DNA from: Cristatella mucedo
Taxonomy: Eukaryota; Bryozoa; Phylactolaemata; Cristatellidae
Assembly (NCBI GenBank): GCA_009760855.2
Contig: WPIO01000105.1
Span: 629,001-655,000 of the forward strand
DNA length: 26,000 nucleotides
Direction of reading: 5' to 3'
The notes under the pieces are model-generated. The model saw nothing but the letters and a program-made list of their open reading frames with translations. It was not told where the DNA came from and made no database searches. The translations under genes were made by a program, and so were the position numbers. Positions 1 to 8,769 of the stretch are shown one piece after another; the first letter of the stretch is position 1; every line of letters begins with the position of its first letter.

Positions 1-294
1 CATTCTACAAAACGGTCACTGGTCGACATTCCAAGAGCATACGCACGCACGAGTACGCTACTGCTAGCAGTGGGCAGAGCGGCTGACCTCTGACTGCTGC
101 TCTGACTTGATCTGCTCTGCGACTCTGCTCGCAAGAGCACTGTGCCAATTTCCCCGCCTGGCACTGAGCTACACATCGGCGCAACAGGTGCGACAAGCAT
201 GCACTTCGAATGGGGAGTCAGTTTTCCGCATCATCAGCCATGCGACGTCGACAGCTCGGTGAAAAATGTGGTGCACACAGCCCAGTCCAGCTAC

Positions 295-721
295 CTGTGC
301 TGCTGGTCCGTGGGTCGGCGATCCAGGACCAGTCACGTCTAAGACCCGTGCTTCGGTGGGCAGCCGCTGGGCGAGCATCACTTCAGAGGTGGTGTGCACC
401 TCTCCACGAGGCCCGGTGGTATCGTTCATAGCAAGCCTCACGGCTACCGAGAAGTCCGAGCCCTTCTTTTCGACAACGTAGGAGCAGCTCGGCTTCCAGC
501 TAGGGATGGCAAAGGGGGCGACGATGTCAAGAGAGCAACATTTCCACATTGGCGACTCGATCCTTACGAGAGGTGTAGCTGCGCCGGCAATGCACGATGC
601 GCTGTCACTGCCAGCTATGGCGGCACTAGGCAGCCACTCGTTGAGTGAACCGTGCCAGTCCGGCCAGCCAGCTACGTTACCGGGCATGCTCAAAGAATGG
701 TTCGTCGGTGGCAAGCCAGCT
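295..721 (-). CDS. Possible exon of unknown gene (weak)
   Basis: A minus-strand frame is open for 189 codons (738-169). Within it an acceptor (CTTCAG at 722-727) and a donor (CACAG/GTAGCT at 293-294) enclose 427 nt, phase 2 to phase 0, with no stop. The protein has the segments KPSCSYVVEKKGSDFSVAVR and MNDTTGPRGEVHTTSE, which I do not recognise. Overlapping plus-strand frames are also open, so base composition alone could explain it. It shows no BIR or RING motif and its phase does not fit as the next IAP exon. Confidence 0.25.
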
Positions 722-974
722 CTGAAGATCCAAACCACATGAAAAGCAGGTCACCTTGTCTGCCTGACCTAGAACAAGCTCAGTGGCTGATGACTGAGGA
801 TTTCCGGCAGCGATTGCTGATTGCTGGCAGCTCTATCCACCCTGTTCCCCTAACCACACATTTGGACCTACCAATCCACTCACACCAGCACACACAGCAT
901 TCTGGTATTGCATCGCACACAAGCAGGCAGGAGCACAATGCAGAGATGCATGCGAAAAAGCAGAAGATCTAAAA

Positions 975-1255
975 AGTACTTAAAAACACCTATTTAGGAC
1001 AGCATTTAGTGGGTCCCTGTGATTCGTCCTTCATGTGCTTATATGTGCTGACACTGTGCATGCTGCCACTAACCACATTTGCATACTGACCCTGTGCATG
1101 TCACCCCTAACCATGTTATTCATGTTTAACAAGCATGATATTACTCACCCCATTCAATCGCGTTTCCCTTTGCAGCAAATCTAAAGAGCCTAGAAAGAGA
1201 TTGAGTTCTCTGAGGGCGCTTTATCAAGTGCATTATTATTATTATTATTATTACT
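975..1255 (+). mobile_element. LINE family B, 3' UTR fragment
   Basis: It starts near the family-B ACACCTATTTAGGACAGC stretch and runs through CACTAACCACATTTGCAT, the conserved GCAGCAAAT box and the 3' hairpin into an ATT-repeat tail (1231-1252). It contains no coding region. The sequence matches the reverse complement of 18900-19170 and 8770-9050 closely, which is how the family was defined. Confidence 0.8.
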
Positions 1256-2558
1256 ATTAAAATGACAGATGCAGACTGCATCCACTGATCCAGCCACCAT
1301 ACAGCTGTGAGAGTTGACAGAGCATGCTCTTACGTGGTAGCAAAACAAACACAAGAGGTAGCGCGCAACTCAGAACAAGCAGGATAAGTGGATGGATGGG
1401 CTAAGGCGTGAGGTGTTTCCACTTCTCGAACCAGTCGTGAGTGAGTGAGTTTGGGTCCTTAGACAGACAATCCACCAGTGCCTATTGCAAGCAGGGTTGA
1501 CAGCCACTAAGGCTTTTCAGCTGCTTTAAAACTGCTGACCATGAATCAACCGACCTCTTCTTTCTGTATCTTTGCATGGAAAGGGCAAGGCCCTTAATGC
1601 TAACTAATTGATTGGAGCCATGTTGACTCTCTTTCTCTGTCTGTCTGTCTCTCTACGTGTCTCTGTCTGTCTGCCTCTGCCTCATTCTGTCTGTCTCTGT
1701 CTCACTCTCTATTTATGTCTCACTCTCTATCTGTCTGTATCTGTCTGTCTGTCTCATTCTCTGTCTCTCTCTGTCTCTCATTCCCTGTCTGGCTGCAGTG
1801 GCTTAGTGTGAGGCCATAAACAAGCTGTGTAGGAGGATTCCCTGCTTAGAATTGAGCAGACACTGACAGAAGAATGCTTCCTCAGTCCTTCCCAGAAAAA
1901 TCAGGCGGCTAATTACAGGTTTCATGGAGGGCTGCTCGGCTTACAGTCACTTTAGAGGCATTGTGCAGTTCAGAATGCTTCTGGGGGGAGAGAGGGACAA
2001 CGTTTTCTGAAAGTATGGCTACAAAATGTGGCAGAGCAGTGTGCATTCGTCATGCCAGTTCCAATATAGTTTCTAGGATTCCTTCTTCCTTTTTTGGCCA
2101 AGATATTTAAAAAGCTTGTAGCTAGCAGCATCTGAAGAGAATTAACAATTCTTGATTTATTCGAAATATGTCAGCTATGTCTTAAGCAACCGACACGTAT
2201 ACACTGACATGGCCCTCCTCTGAGAAACCAAGGACATTCTTGGTAGCAGCCATTGACACCACAGCGTTTACACATGTTCACGATTGCAGGAAAAAAAGCT
2301 CCACGACGTCTGATGATATGCATAGAAAAACCAACCCGACCAAAATCAGAAATAATTCTACCTTCATGCTATACAAGCAGAGCTGAACGGGCAATCAAAA
2401 AATGCATTCTGATATGCAAATTATTAGCAGAGTTATGCAATTTACAAGTTATGAAGCTACACTTATAATGAAGCTTTTGAAAAGTTAAAAGCATGCACCT
2501 CATGCATGCACCTCGATCTACTAAGGTTTAGAAAGTTGAGACACAAGTCGCATATGAT
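1256..2558. other. Unassigned sequence between two LINEs
   Basis: Apart from the polypyrimidine tract this stretch has only short chance frames. No repeat family seen elsewhere in the window was recognised here, and no BIR or RING pattern was found on the minus strand. Confidence 0.5.
1627..1793. repeat. CTGT/CTCT polypyrimidine microsatellite
   Basis: An imperfect tract of CTGT and CTCT units, almost purely pyrimidine on the plus strand. The 67-codon frame across it (1608-1811) is a repeat artefact. Confidence 0.9.
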
Positions 2559-3480
2559 ATGGAGATAGGTACATTTTTTATTTTTATGTTGCTTCCGGTT
2601 TCCATCCGGGTTATACATGGTTTAAACGACCACTTTTTCTTCTACGAGGAAGTCATTAGCACTACCGTTCGCCCTATCAACAGGTCGGCTATCAAACCTA
2701 CGACCCATAAGTTTAAAGCACTGAATAGTACTCGTTGTGGTAGTAGCTCACGTGCCGTGGCCCAGCACGTTGTGAAACGTCGACCGGCGGCCGTTACTAA
2801 GGTCCAATTCAAATTCGAAGGGCCCGCCTCCACCGGGCCGGATACACGCCAACGTGAATACAAGCCGTTTTAATACCGTCGCCAAGTTGTTGGACAGCCT
2901 CTTAATTTCGGCTTACTAAATGTCCGCTCACTAAAAACCAAGGAGTTGCTTATCCCCGATCAGGTGGTCCAGGAGAAGCTAGATGCATTTCTGCTTACCG
3001 AAACTTGGATGACGCCTTGTTCCAGTAGCTGTATATCTGAGAACACTCCACAAGGGTTCTCATTCTATTAGTCCATGTGTTTTGACAACGATCGTGGCAG
3101 GGTTGCAATTGTTGTTCGCGAATCTTAAGGCTATAAAATGTGCAGCTTCTCGCATGGGCCATCGTTTGAATCGGTTGCAATTAGGTCTTCATCAAATACA
3201 ATGCCTCTCACTGTTGGGATATGCCGGCCTCCTTCTGGCTGTCTGAACTTGTTTAGAGGAGTTTCCAGAGTTCCTTGCTAAAATATTTGTGTGTGACAGG
3301 CGGTAACTGATTGCTGGAGACTTCAATATTCACGTTGACAACCCTATCAACAGCCAGGTAATCTCATTTCTTGACTATCTGGAGAATTTTTGTTTGGTTC
3401 AACACGTTAATCATACCACCCACGTCGGTGGCCATATTTTAGATCTCGTGATCACCTCCCCACTGACCTTGTGGTTGTGC
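2559..3480 (+). pseudogene. LINE A: leader and endonuclease region
   Basis: The frame opening at 2559 continues past one TAA (2873-2875) directly into the endonuclease start at 2900, so both belonged to one ORF. The N-terminal endonuclease motif LNVRSLK and the catalytic glutamate region TETWM are readable up to a TAG at 3069-3071. The frame then changes and GDFNIHVD, which contains the conserved Asp/Asn pair, appears near 3320, followed by the T-H-x-x-G-x-x-L-D-L-V-I motif near 3420. This order is standard for APE endonucleases of Jockey-superfamily LINEs. It is not intact. Confidence 0.82.
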
Positions 3481-3514
3481 CCACAGACCCTCTCAGATAA
3501 CTAACTGTTCGGTC

Positions 3515-5275
3515 TTGTTTACTGCTCCTGCTCCCTTGTACATACAGGGTAATGTCGAACTTGTCAAGCGACTGAACTTACAAAGCATTGAAATAGACAG
3601 GTTTTTGAAATCTGTTTGTGATGCAGGTCTTCTTGAACTACATTCAGACTCGACCGGCAGCCTCGATACCCTTACTGATGCAATGAACATGATACTCTGG
3701 AGTGCTCTTGACAAGCATGCTCCCTTTCATTCTATCCGTGTACGAAGTCGTGGAGATTCCTTTCAATTTACAAAAACACTCCTAAAGATGCGCCGGGTTA
3801 AGTGGAACGTCGTTTCAAGAAATCGGGGTCTGGTGCAGATCTAGTCATTTTCAAAGACTTCCTTCGAGTTTACACCCGGACGCTTAAATAAGCCAGAGAC
3901 ATTTTTTCACTCGAAAGCTGAATTCCTGCCAGTCGGAGCCTAAATAAATTTAAAAGACAGTAAACCATTTACTGGCCAGAGTTGAGAGGTCTGACTTCCC
4001 AGATATTAAGAGCTAAGCCGAAAAGTTTTAAGACTTCGTTACTGAAAAAATTGTGCACATTCGTGGCTCAATGAAGCCCCTCCGACTAAAGCAATTGCAG
4101 TATCACAACCTGTGACCTTCCTTAAAAAGTTTTCGGAGGTTTCAGCATGCGATGTGGCTACCATAATAAAGTCTAGCAAAAAGAGCTCGTCTCCTGAGGA
4201 CCCTATACCATCATCTCAGTGGTCTTCACTGACAGACCAACTTAGCCCTGCCATAACAGAGATTTTTAATGCTTCTTTAGGTAAAGGGGTCGTCCCCAAG
4301 TCCTTCAAATCGGCAGTCGTTAGACCCATACTCAAAAAGCCTGGATTACATACAGAGGTCCTTGCAAACTATCTTCCTGTTTCCCTTCTTCCTTTCTTGT
4401 CAAAGATTCTTGAAAAAATTGTTGCTAAGCAGCTGGTCGAACATATTGAAAACAATGGAATGTCAGAAACATTTAAATAAGGGTTCAAGAGGCAGCACTC
4501 CACTGAAACTGCTCTCCTCTTCGTTAACAATGACAATCTGCATGGCAACAATGACATGAATGTCACTGCCCTAGCTCCGCTAGATCTGTCTGCTGCCTTC
4601 GGCACCATTGATCACGGAGTTCTACTTTAACAATTTAGAACAACGATCGGTCTGGCAGACGAAGCACTGGCATGGTTTAAATCGTACTTTTGTGATCGTG
4701 TTCAATCCGTGTCGTGTGGGGGTCAGGTCTCACATACGAGACCGGTCACCTGGAGTCACTCAAGGGTCTGTACTCGGTCCCTTGCTATTCTCCATTTATA
4801 CTCAACCTCTGGGAAAAGTAATTAGGGCCCATGAAATCGGATATCACTTTTATGCTGACGATACTCAGCTGTATTTGTCATTCATTTCACTTTGCAGCAA
4901 ATGTAAAGCGCCTAGAAAGGGATTAAGTTCTCTGAGGGCGCTTTATCAAGTACATTATTATTATTATTATTATTATTATTAATATTCAATCCGTCGGAAT
5001 CTACTGCAGCAACTGAGAAGCTTAATGCTTGCCTTGCCGACATTCGATCCTGGATGTCGGAAAACTTCTTGAAACTAAATGACGATAAAACCAAACTGCA
5101 GCTCATAGGGCACCTTAAGCTTGTGACTGGATTAAAAGGCTTTGCTCTTCTAACAGGTTATGCTGTTGTGCGACCATCAACACGTGCTCGAAATGTAGCT
5201 GTCCTTTTCGACAGCTGCCTCAAATTCAAAAGCTTCATTCAGATGACTGCTTCTACAGCTAGCCATCACGTCTGA
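3515..5275 (+). pseudogene. LINE A: linker and reverse transcriptase, interrupted
   Basis: The linker contains an LDKHAPFHSIRVR-type segment. The RT fingers follow (PEDPIPSS, GVVPKSFKSAVVRPILKKPGL, SLLPFLSKILEKIVAKQL). A TAA at 4478-4480 replaces what is probably a glutamine before the HSTETALL motif. Motif A reads [11 protein letters not shown] with Asp changed to Gly at the second acidic position. After a frameshift the palm reads [10 protein letters not shown] and [11 protein letters not shown]. The insert at 4882-4981 then separates YLSF from NPSES, which are adjacent codons in the uninterrupted gene. [12 protein letters not shown] (RT motif D/E area) follows at 5056. Confidence 0.85.
4882..4981 (+). 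mobile_element. LINE family B 3' fragment inserted in LINE A
   Basis: About 100 bases match the last bases of family B, from CTTTGCAGCAAATG through the 3' hairpin to an ATT-repeat tail at 4954-4980. It lies just after the YADD box of the family-A RT. Removing it and one copy of ATTCA rejoins the codons for Y-L-S-F-N-P-S, so the precise site and a short target duplication (about 5 bp) are readable. It is an extreme 5' truncation typical of target-primed reverse transcription, and shows that family B moved after this family-A copy. Confidence 0.82.
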
Positions 5276-5944
5276 TCCTTATGCAAGATTTGGAGCTGTC
5301 TTCCAGAGCGGGTTGCAAAAAATTTAACTAGCTTCTTAGTTCTGTCTCGGCTTCATTATTGTAACTCCTTTTTGGTTGTGCTACCAAAGAAAGCAACTAG
5401 GCCACTGCAGTTGACAATGAATATGGCTGCAAGGCTAGTCTTCAAGTCCCAGAGGTTTGACCACGTGTCTCCTTAGCTGAAAGAGCTAGGATGGATGCCG
5501 GTTGAGAAACGGGTACAGAGTAAAGTTCTTATGCTGACCCACAAGGCCTCCCACGGCTTGGCTCCTTTGTAACTAGCTGAACTGCTGCACCAGTTTCAGC
5601 CTCTTTGTACCTTCAGGTCCTGTGTGGACAATAAATTAGCTGTTCCATTCCTCGGCTTAAAGACCGCTGGCGACAGAAGCTGTAGCTCTGCAGGTCCTGG
5701 ACTGTGGAACTTGCTTCCACCATTCTTACACAAAGACAACTGCTCTTCTGCTGCCGACTATGGCTCATCTTTTTCAGTGGTCCTGAGCTGCTACTCCTAT
5801 GCTACTCACTACCTCAACTGCTCTCCCGACTCTGCTATGCTTCCCACTTTCTCTTTGTTGTGTGAGACGAAGTCTGTTGGCTACCGAATGCATACCGAAA
5901 GCCGCTTAGGCTGTGAGTGGGCTACACAAAACTCTCCTGCATAA
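5276..5944 (+). pseudogene. LINE A: C-terminal segment
   Basis: Downstream of the RT the frame reads LHYCNSFLVVLPKK, LKELGWMPVEKRVQ, LTHKASHGLAP and DNKLAVPFLGLK...GDRSCSSAGPGLWNLLPP, the conserved C-terminal region of CR1/L2-like ORF2. Stops occur at 5273-5275, near 5475 and near 5571. The last open part runs 5624-5944, after which about 60 nt of 3' UTR reach the CATTA tail. The same region is the part most often kept in the other family-A copies. Confidence 0.8.
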
Positions 5945-6249
5945 CACCTACATAGTCTTTATGACTTTGTGGAGTTACAGACGGGGATACATTACATTAC
6001 ATTACTGTCGATCCCATTTCTAACATGTTTTTATTTGAAAGGTGCCCTAAAAAAAATATGCGATTGTCGGACCATTTTATAAGTATTCTCTTGACTTTCC
6101 CCCTTTAGTAGCAAACCGGGTATAGCAAAATCCTGCTTAAAAACGTGGCTTTGGATGTCGAAGTGAAAGAACCCAGAATCGGCATGGACTGAGGCAAGGA
6201 GGGAACATGGATGGCTTTTTCTTATATCGCAGAGTGCACAGTACTAGAC

Positions 6250-6475
6250 TGCAGAGAAAAGGGAAGGCTAACTTATTGTATACAGAAGATGTACGTAGTA
6301 TGAAGAGAAGGCTAAAACTGGTTCGGAAGTTCAGCCAGGTATCAAGGAGCCAAGCCATGGCAAGCCTAGTAATAGTAGTAGTAATAGTAGTAGAGTGCTA
6401 AGGAAAATTCCCCAGCCTAACATCTACTTAGTCTTCGAGGCTTTGTGGCGCAACTGACAGAGATACATACAGACA
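6250..6475. mobile_element. LINE family A, rearranged old copy
   Basis: The part at about 6250-6370 matches family A on the minus strand (the NKLA-F-PF and GLAMAWLL regions of the C-terminal segment). The part at about 6395-6475 matches the family-A 3' end on the plus strand (CTTAGTCTTCGAGGCTTTGTGG then CAGAGATACATAC). The two are joined by a TAG/TAATAG repeat. An inverted 5' piece in front of a directly oriented 3' end is what twin priming produces. Both pieces are quite diverged, so boundaries are approximate. Confidence 0.55.
6361..6397. repeat. TAG/TAATAG trinucleotide tract
   Basis: Short GTAATAGTAGTAG repeats lie at the junction of the two oppositely oriented family-A pieces. Confidence 0.8.
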
Positions 6476-6596
6476 AACGTACACGTGGACATACGCACGC
6501 ACATACACAAGTTCATACATACAAAAACGTAAAGGCACACACATACACAAACACATGTGCCCATGCGCGTGCATGCGAGCGCACACACACACAAGC
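6466..6596. repeat. CA-rich microsatellite (CATACA/CACACG)
   Basis: Impure CATA/CACA repeats begin directly at the GATACATAC end of the family-A 3' fragment, suggesting growth from the LINE tail. Confidence 0.85.
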
Positions 6597-6885
6597 CAAT
6601 TGCCCCTTCCCTACCTACTTTATCTGGAATGCATACAAGTCGTCGGTCGGATTAACATGGGATTTTTTGGGGCGTGCTCGAGCAGAACGTGCTTGAGCAG
6701 AGCTATCGTGCTTCTCAAGTTGCATGCGGAATCCTCATTAGATTAATCTAGACAGGCTAGCCAAGGCACATGCCATGCATGACATGCAGATCAAGGCTCT
6801 CAAAAAACAGGTATTTATTTTTGGCATTCCGACTCGACTGAAATTTCTAGGAATCGCTAACTGCCAGTTCTCTGTCGTTCTTGTT

Positions 6886-6932
6886 GCATGCACACATACG
6901 CATATACACTCACACACACAGATGCAGATACC
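6886..6932. repeat. Short CA-rich tract
   Basis: Impure CACA/CATA repeat with no coding content; the frames across it are artefacts. Confidence 0.75.
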
Positions 6933-7115
6933 CATTGCCACAGGCAGCATGAAATAGCCGCACGCTCAATCAACTCGGTACTGTACAGGATGCACCGTAA
7001 CGAATACAAAACCGGGTCAATCTGCAGCCCACACTTTTTCTTCAGCAAAAGAAGGATACAGCTTGATCTCAGGCAGGTAAAAAAAAAGGTTGTACCGGGT
7101 TCTAGGTCACCTCAC

Positions 7116-7217
7116 CTGTATAGAAGAATCCAGCCTCTGCAAGCTTAGCTGGCACAGTCTTGCTCGACGATGGCCACAAAGTAAAGCTTTCTTGACGAGA
7201 CGTCAGAGTCTGAAACT
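7116..7217 (-). CDS. IAP-like gene, exon 3: N-terminal half of BIR2
   Basis: The exon encodes a peptide containing SRQESFTLWP and then KLAEAGFFYTG, the standard opening of a BIR domain. It stops at a strong donor (ATACAG/GTGAGG) at the same place in the fold, and in the same phase 1, as exon 1. The acceptor chosen (CATCCAG at 7218-7219) gives a 102-nt phase 1-1 exon that joins in frame to exon 2, which lies 9.6 kb upstream. Other acceptors nearby (TTTCAG, ACCAG) are possible but fit the phase less well. The remaining zinc-binding half of BIR2 was looked for on the minus strand down to position 1 by the cysteine/histidine spacing and was not found. It should lie outside the window or be lost. 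Confidence 0.7.
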
Positions 7218-7231
7218 CTGGATGCAGCATG

Positions 7232-7247
7232 CCAGGCAGTTGCCTGG
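7232..7247. repeat. Perfect 7-bp hairpin upstream of IAP exon 3
   Basis: CCAGGCA and TGCCTGG are exact complements around a 2-nt loop. It lies 15-30 bases upstream of the chosen acceptor of exon 3 on the minus strand, where it could affect acceptor choice. Confidence 0.5.
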
Positions 7248-7329
7248 TCCGATTGTGGGCCCTGGGCCCTGCGGTGTTCTGGGTTGCAGCGTCAGATGCT
7301 TGGCACAAATGAAAAAGCACAAATGAAGG

Positions 7330-8343
7330 CCCGAATGGAGAAAAAGGCTTGCAAGCACATCAACATTAAAAATCTCACAAAACATGTCTGGAAATACTAG
7401 GAGAGCTACGTCACACCAGTTCTGCTCCACGAGCACGACGGCAGGGAAAGTACGACTAGCATGCATACAGCACGCTGCAATTCTGTTTAAAAGCCGACAG
7501 CACAGGTGCCACAAGTCGGTGTGGCAGAGGAAGATCACAAAGGTGTTCACCCAGTAGCTCTCTTGTTACTCGGAAGTTACCTGACCCTCCGGTGGGTGCA
7601 GCAAGCTTCACAGATTAATAACCTGATACACGAAAAGCATGAATTTATGGCATTAATGTGTTTCATTAAAAGGTTATGGCTGAGATAATTTGATCACCAA
7701 GGTTCACATAAGTATTGGCAGAGAAAAAAGCTGCTAAAGAGTTTGAGGCAGAAGCAGAAGATCAAAGGCTTAAAAAAGACCTGATCAATAGAGGATCACG
7801 ACAACATCAAAGCAAGAATAAGAACATAGAGCTATACAAACTCATAGGTAGGAATAGTAACCAAAGAGCATGCAAAAATACTTTCTGAATAATAAATTCC
7901 TGCATTTCAAACTCGTGCAGTCTCACAGATTGGTCCCCCTCCATGCAACGTGTCCATAAAGTCGGCATTCATGTTGCTTTCTTGGTTGTGTTTCTAACGG
8001 CTGCCTCGAAAGTCTCTGGCTGATTAGACCTCCCGACAAATTCCGCCACCCGGTCCAGCAAGACTCAGATCCTTCCCGGCAGCCACCAGTACCTGCTCAT
8101 AGCAGTGAGAATTGACGACATAGCCTCAAGTTCTAGGGTGTCTCAAAGTATTGTCACCTGGCTCCTGCATTGCATGGATCATTTGATTCAGTATTATTGC
8201 TAACAGAGCACATTATTTCATGCTACTTTGGCTTTCTGCACTAACAGCATTTACTCCGGTCACTCTTGTTCATTTGCTCACACAAGGCAACAAAAAAAGT
8301 AAAGGTCAGCTGATTCGATAGCAGGAACAGACGAGTCTCAGCA
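7330..8343. other. Unassigned IAP intron sequence
   Basis: No repeat or domain is recognised. A short minus-strand frame near 8050-7950 reads LLDRVAEFVGR...FEAAVRN, but it is only about 32 codons long and lacks convincing splice sites. Confidence 0.45.
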
Positions 8344-8456
8344 GCATTCAGCATCATTGCAGTGGGCAGTTAAGGATTGCCTGCTGAAGGAATCAAACCG
8401 ACGACCAGGTTAGTAAAGTCCTAGCACCTCACCCATAGACTAAGGCCCAGTGGGAA
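8344..8456 (-). mobile_element. SINE family 2, tRNA-derived copy
   Basis: On the minus strand an A box-like TAGTCTATGGG (8442-8432) lies 32 nt before a B box GGTTTGATTCC (8399-8389). The following GGCAATCCTTAACTGCC is shared with the copy at 11690-11830. Its tail differs from family 1. Confidence 0.62.
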
Positions 8457-8714
8457 GAGCACATGGAGCTGGGATGCTGCCTTAATCCATCCAGCAGTGT
8501 TGTATCGATTATTGCATGTGAATAGATATCACCAGGTGAATAGCAGTGGGAGACCTGTCAGTCAAGCCAACTGCCAGCCAAAACCAGGTGCAGGCATGAA
8601 AATTTCTCGTGGCTATCCTATTGCCTATAGAATGTAGACTAACTGGTCCCATCTGGTACCTGTGCCATCTCGGCTGATTGCTTCAGCCACGGACTAGATC
8701 TCCCATGTGAATAA

Positions 8715-8769
8715 TTATGATAATAATACATTTGATAAAGCGCCGTCAGAGAACTCAACTGTCTTTCTA
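8715..8769 (-). mobile_element. LINE family B copy 2, 3' end (outer copy of nest)
   Basis: This piece has the AAT-repeat tail and the last part of the family-B 3' end. It breaks at TCTA (8766-8769), and the continuation of the same 3' end appears at 10915 with the same TCTA. The inner copy (8770-10914) fills the gap. Confidence 0.75.

Larger units (their letters stand above)
2559..6003 (+). mobile_element. LINE family A, near-complete CR1/L2-like copy (decayed)
   Basis: A non-LTR retrotransposon copies its RNA at a nicked target site with its own endonuclease and reverse transcriptase. In order this copy shows an N-terminal leader (2559-2875), an APE-type endonuclease (LLNVRSLK, TETWM, then GDFNIHVD and GHILDLVIT; 2900-3460), a linker (3515-3844), reverse transcriptase ([39 protein letters not shown]-type motif; 4112-5110) and a C-terminal segment (GLWNLLPP; to 5944). 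It ends in a CATTA repeat at about 5988-6003. Stops and frameshifts at several points (for example 2873-2875, 3069-3071, 4478-4480 and near 4610) disable it. A family-B fragment splits the RT at 4882-4981. The FYADDTQLY form is typical of the CR1/L2/Rex group; exact clade is not resolved. The 5' end is not defined. Confidence 0.88.

Noticed and set aside
1-7100. Missing second half of BIR2
   Set aside because: Scanned parts of the minus strand for the C-x2-C-x16-H-x6-C spacing; the few C-x2-C hits (for example near 6770, 2500 and 890) lack the tryptophan and the downstream His/Cys.
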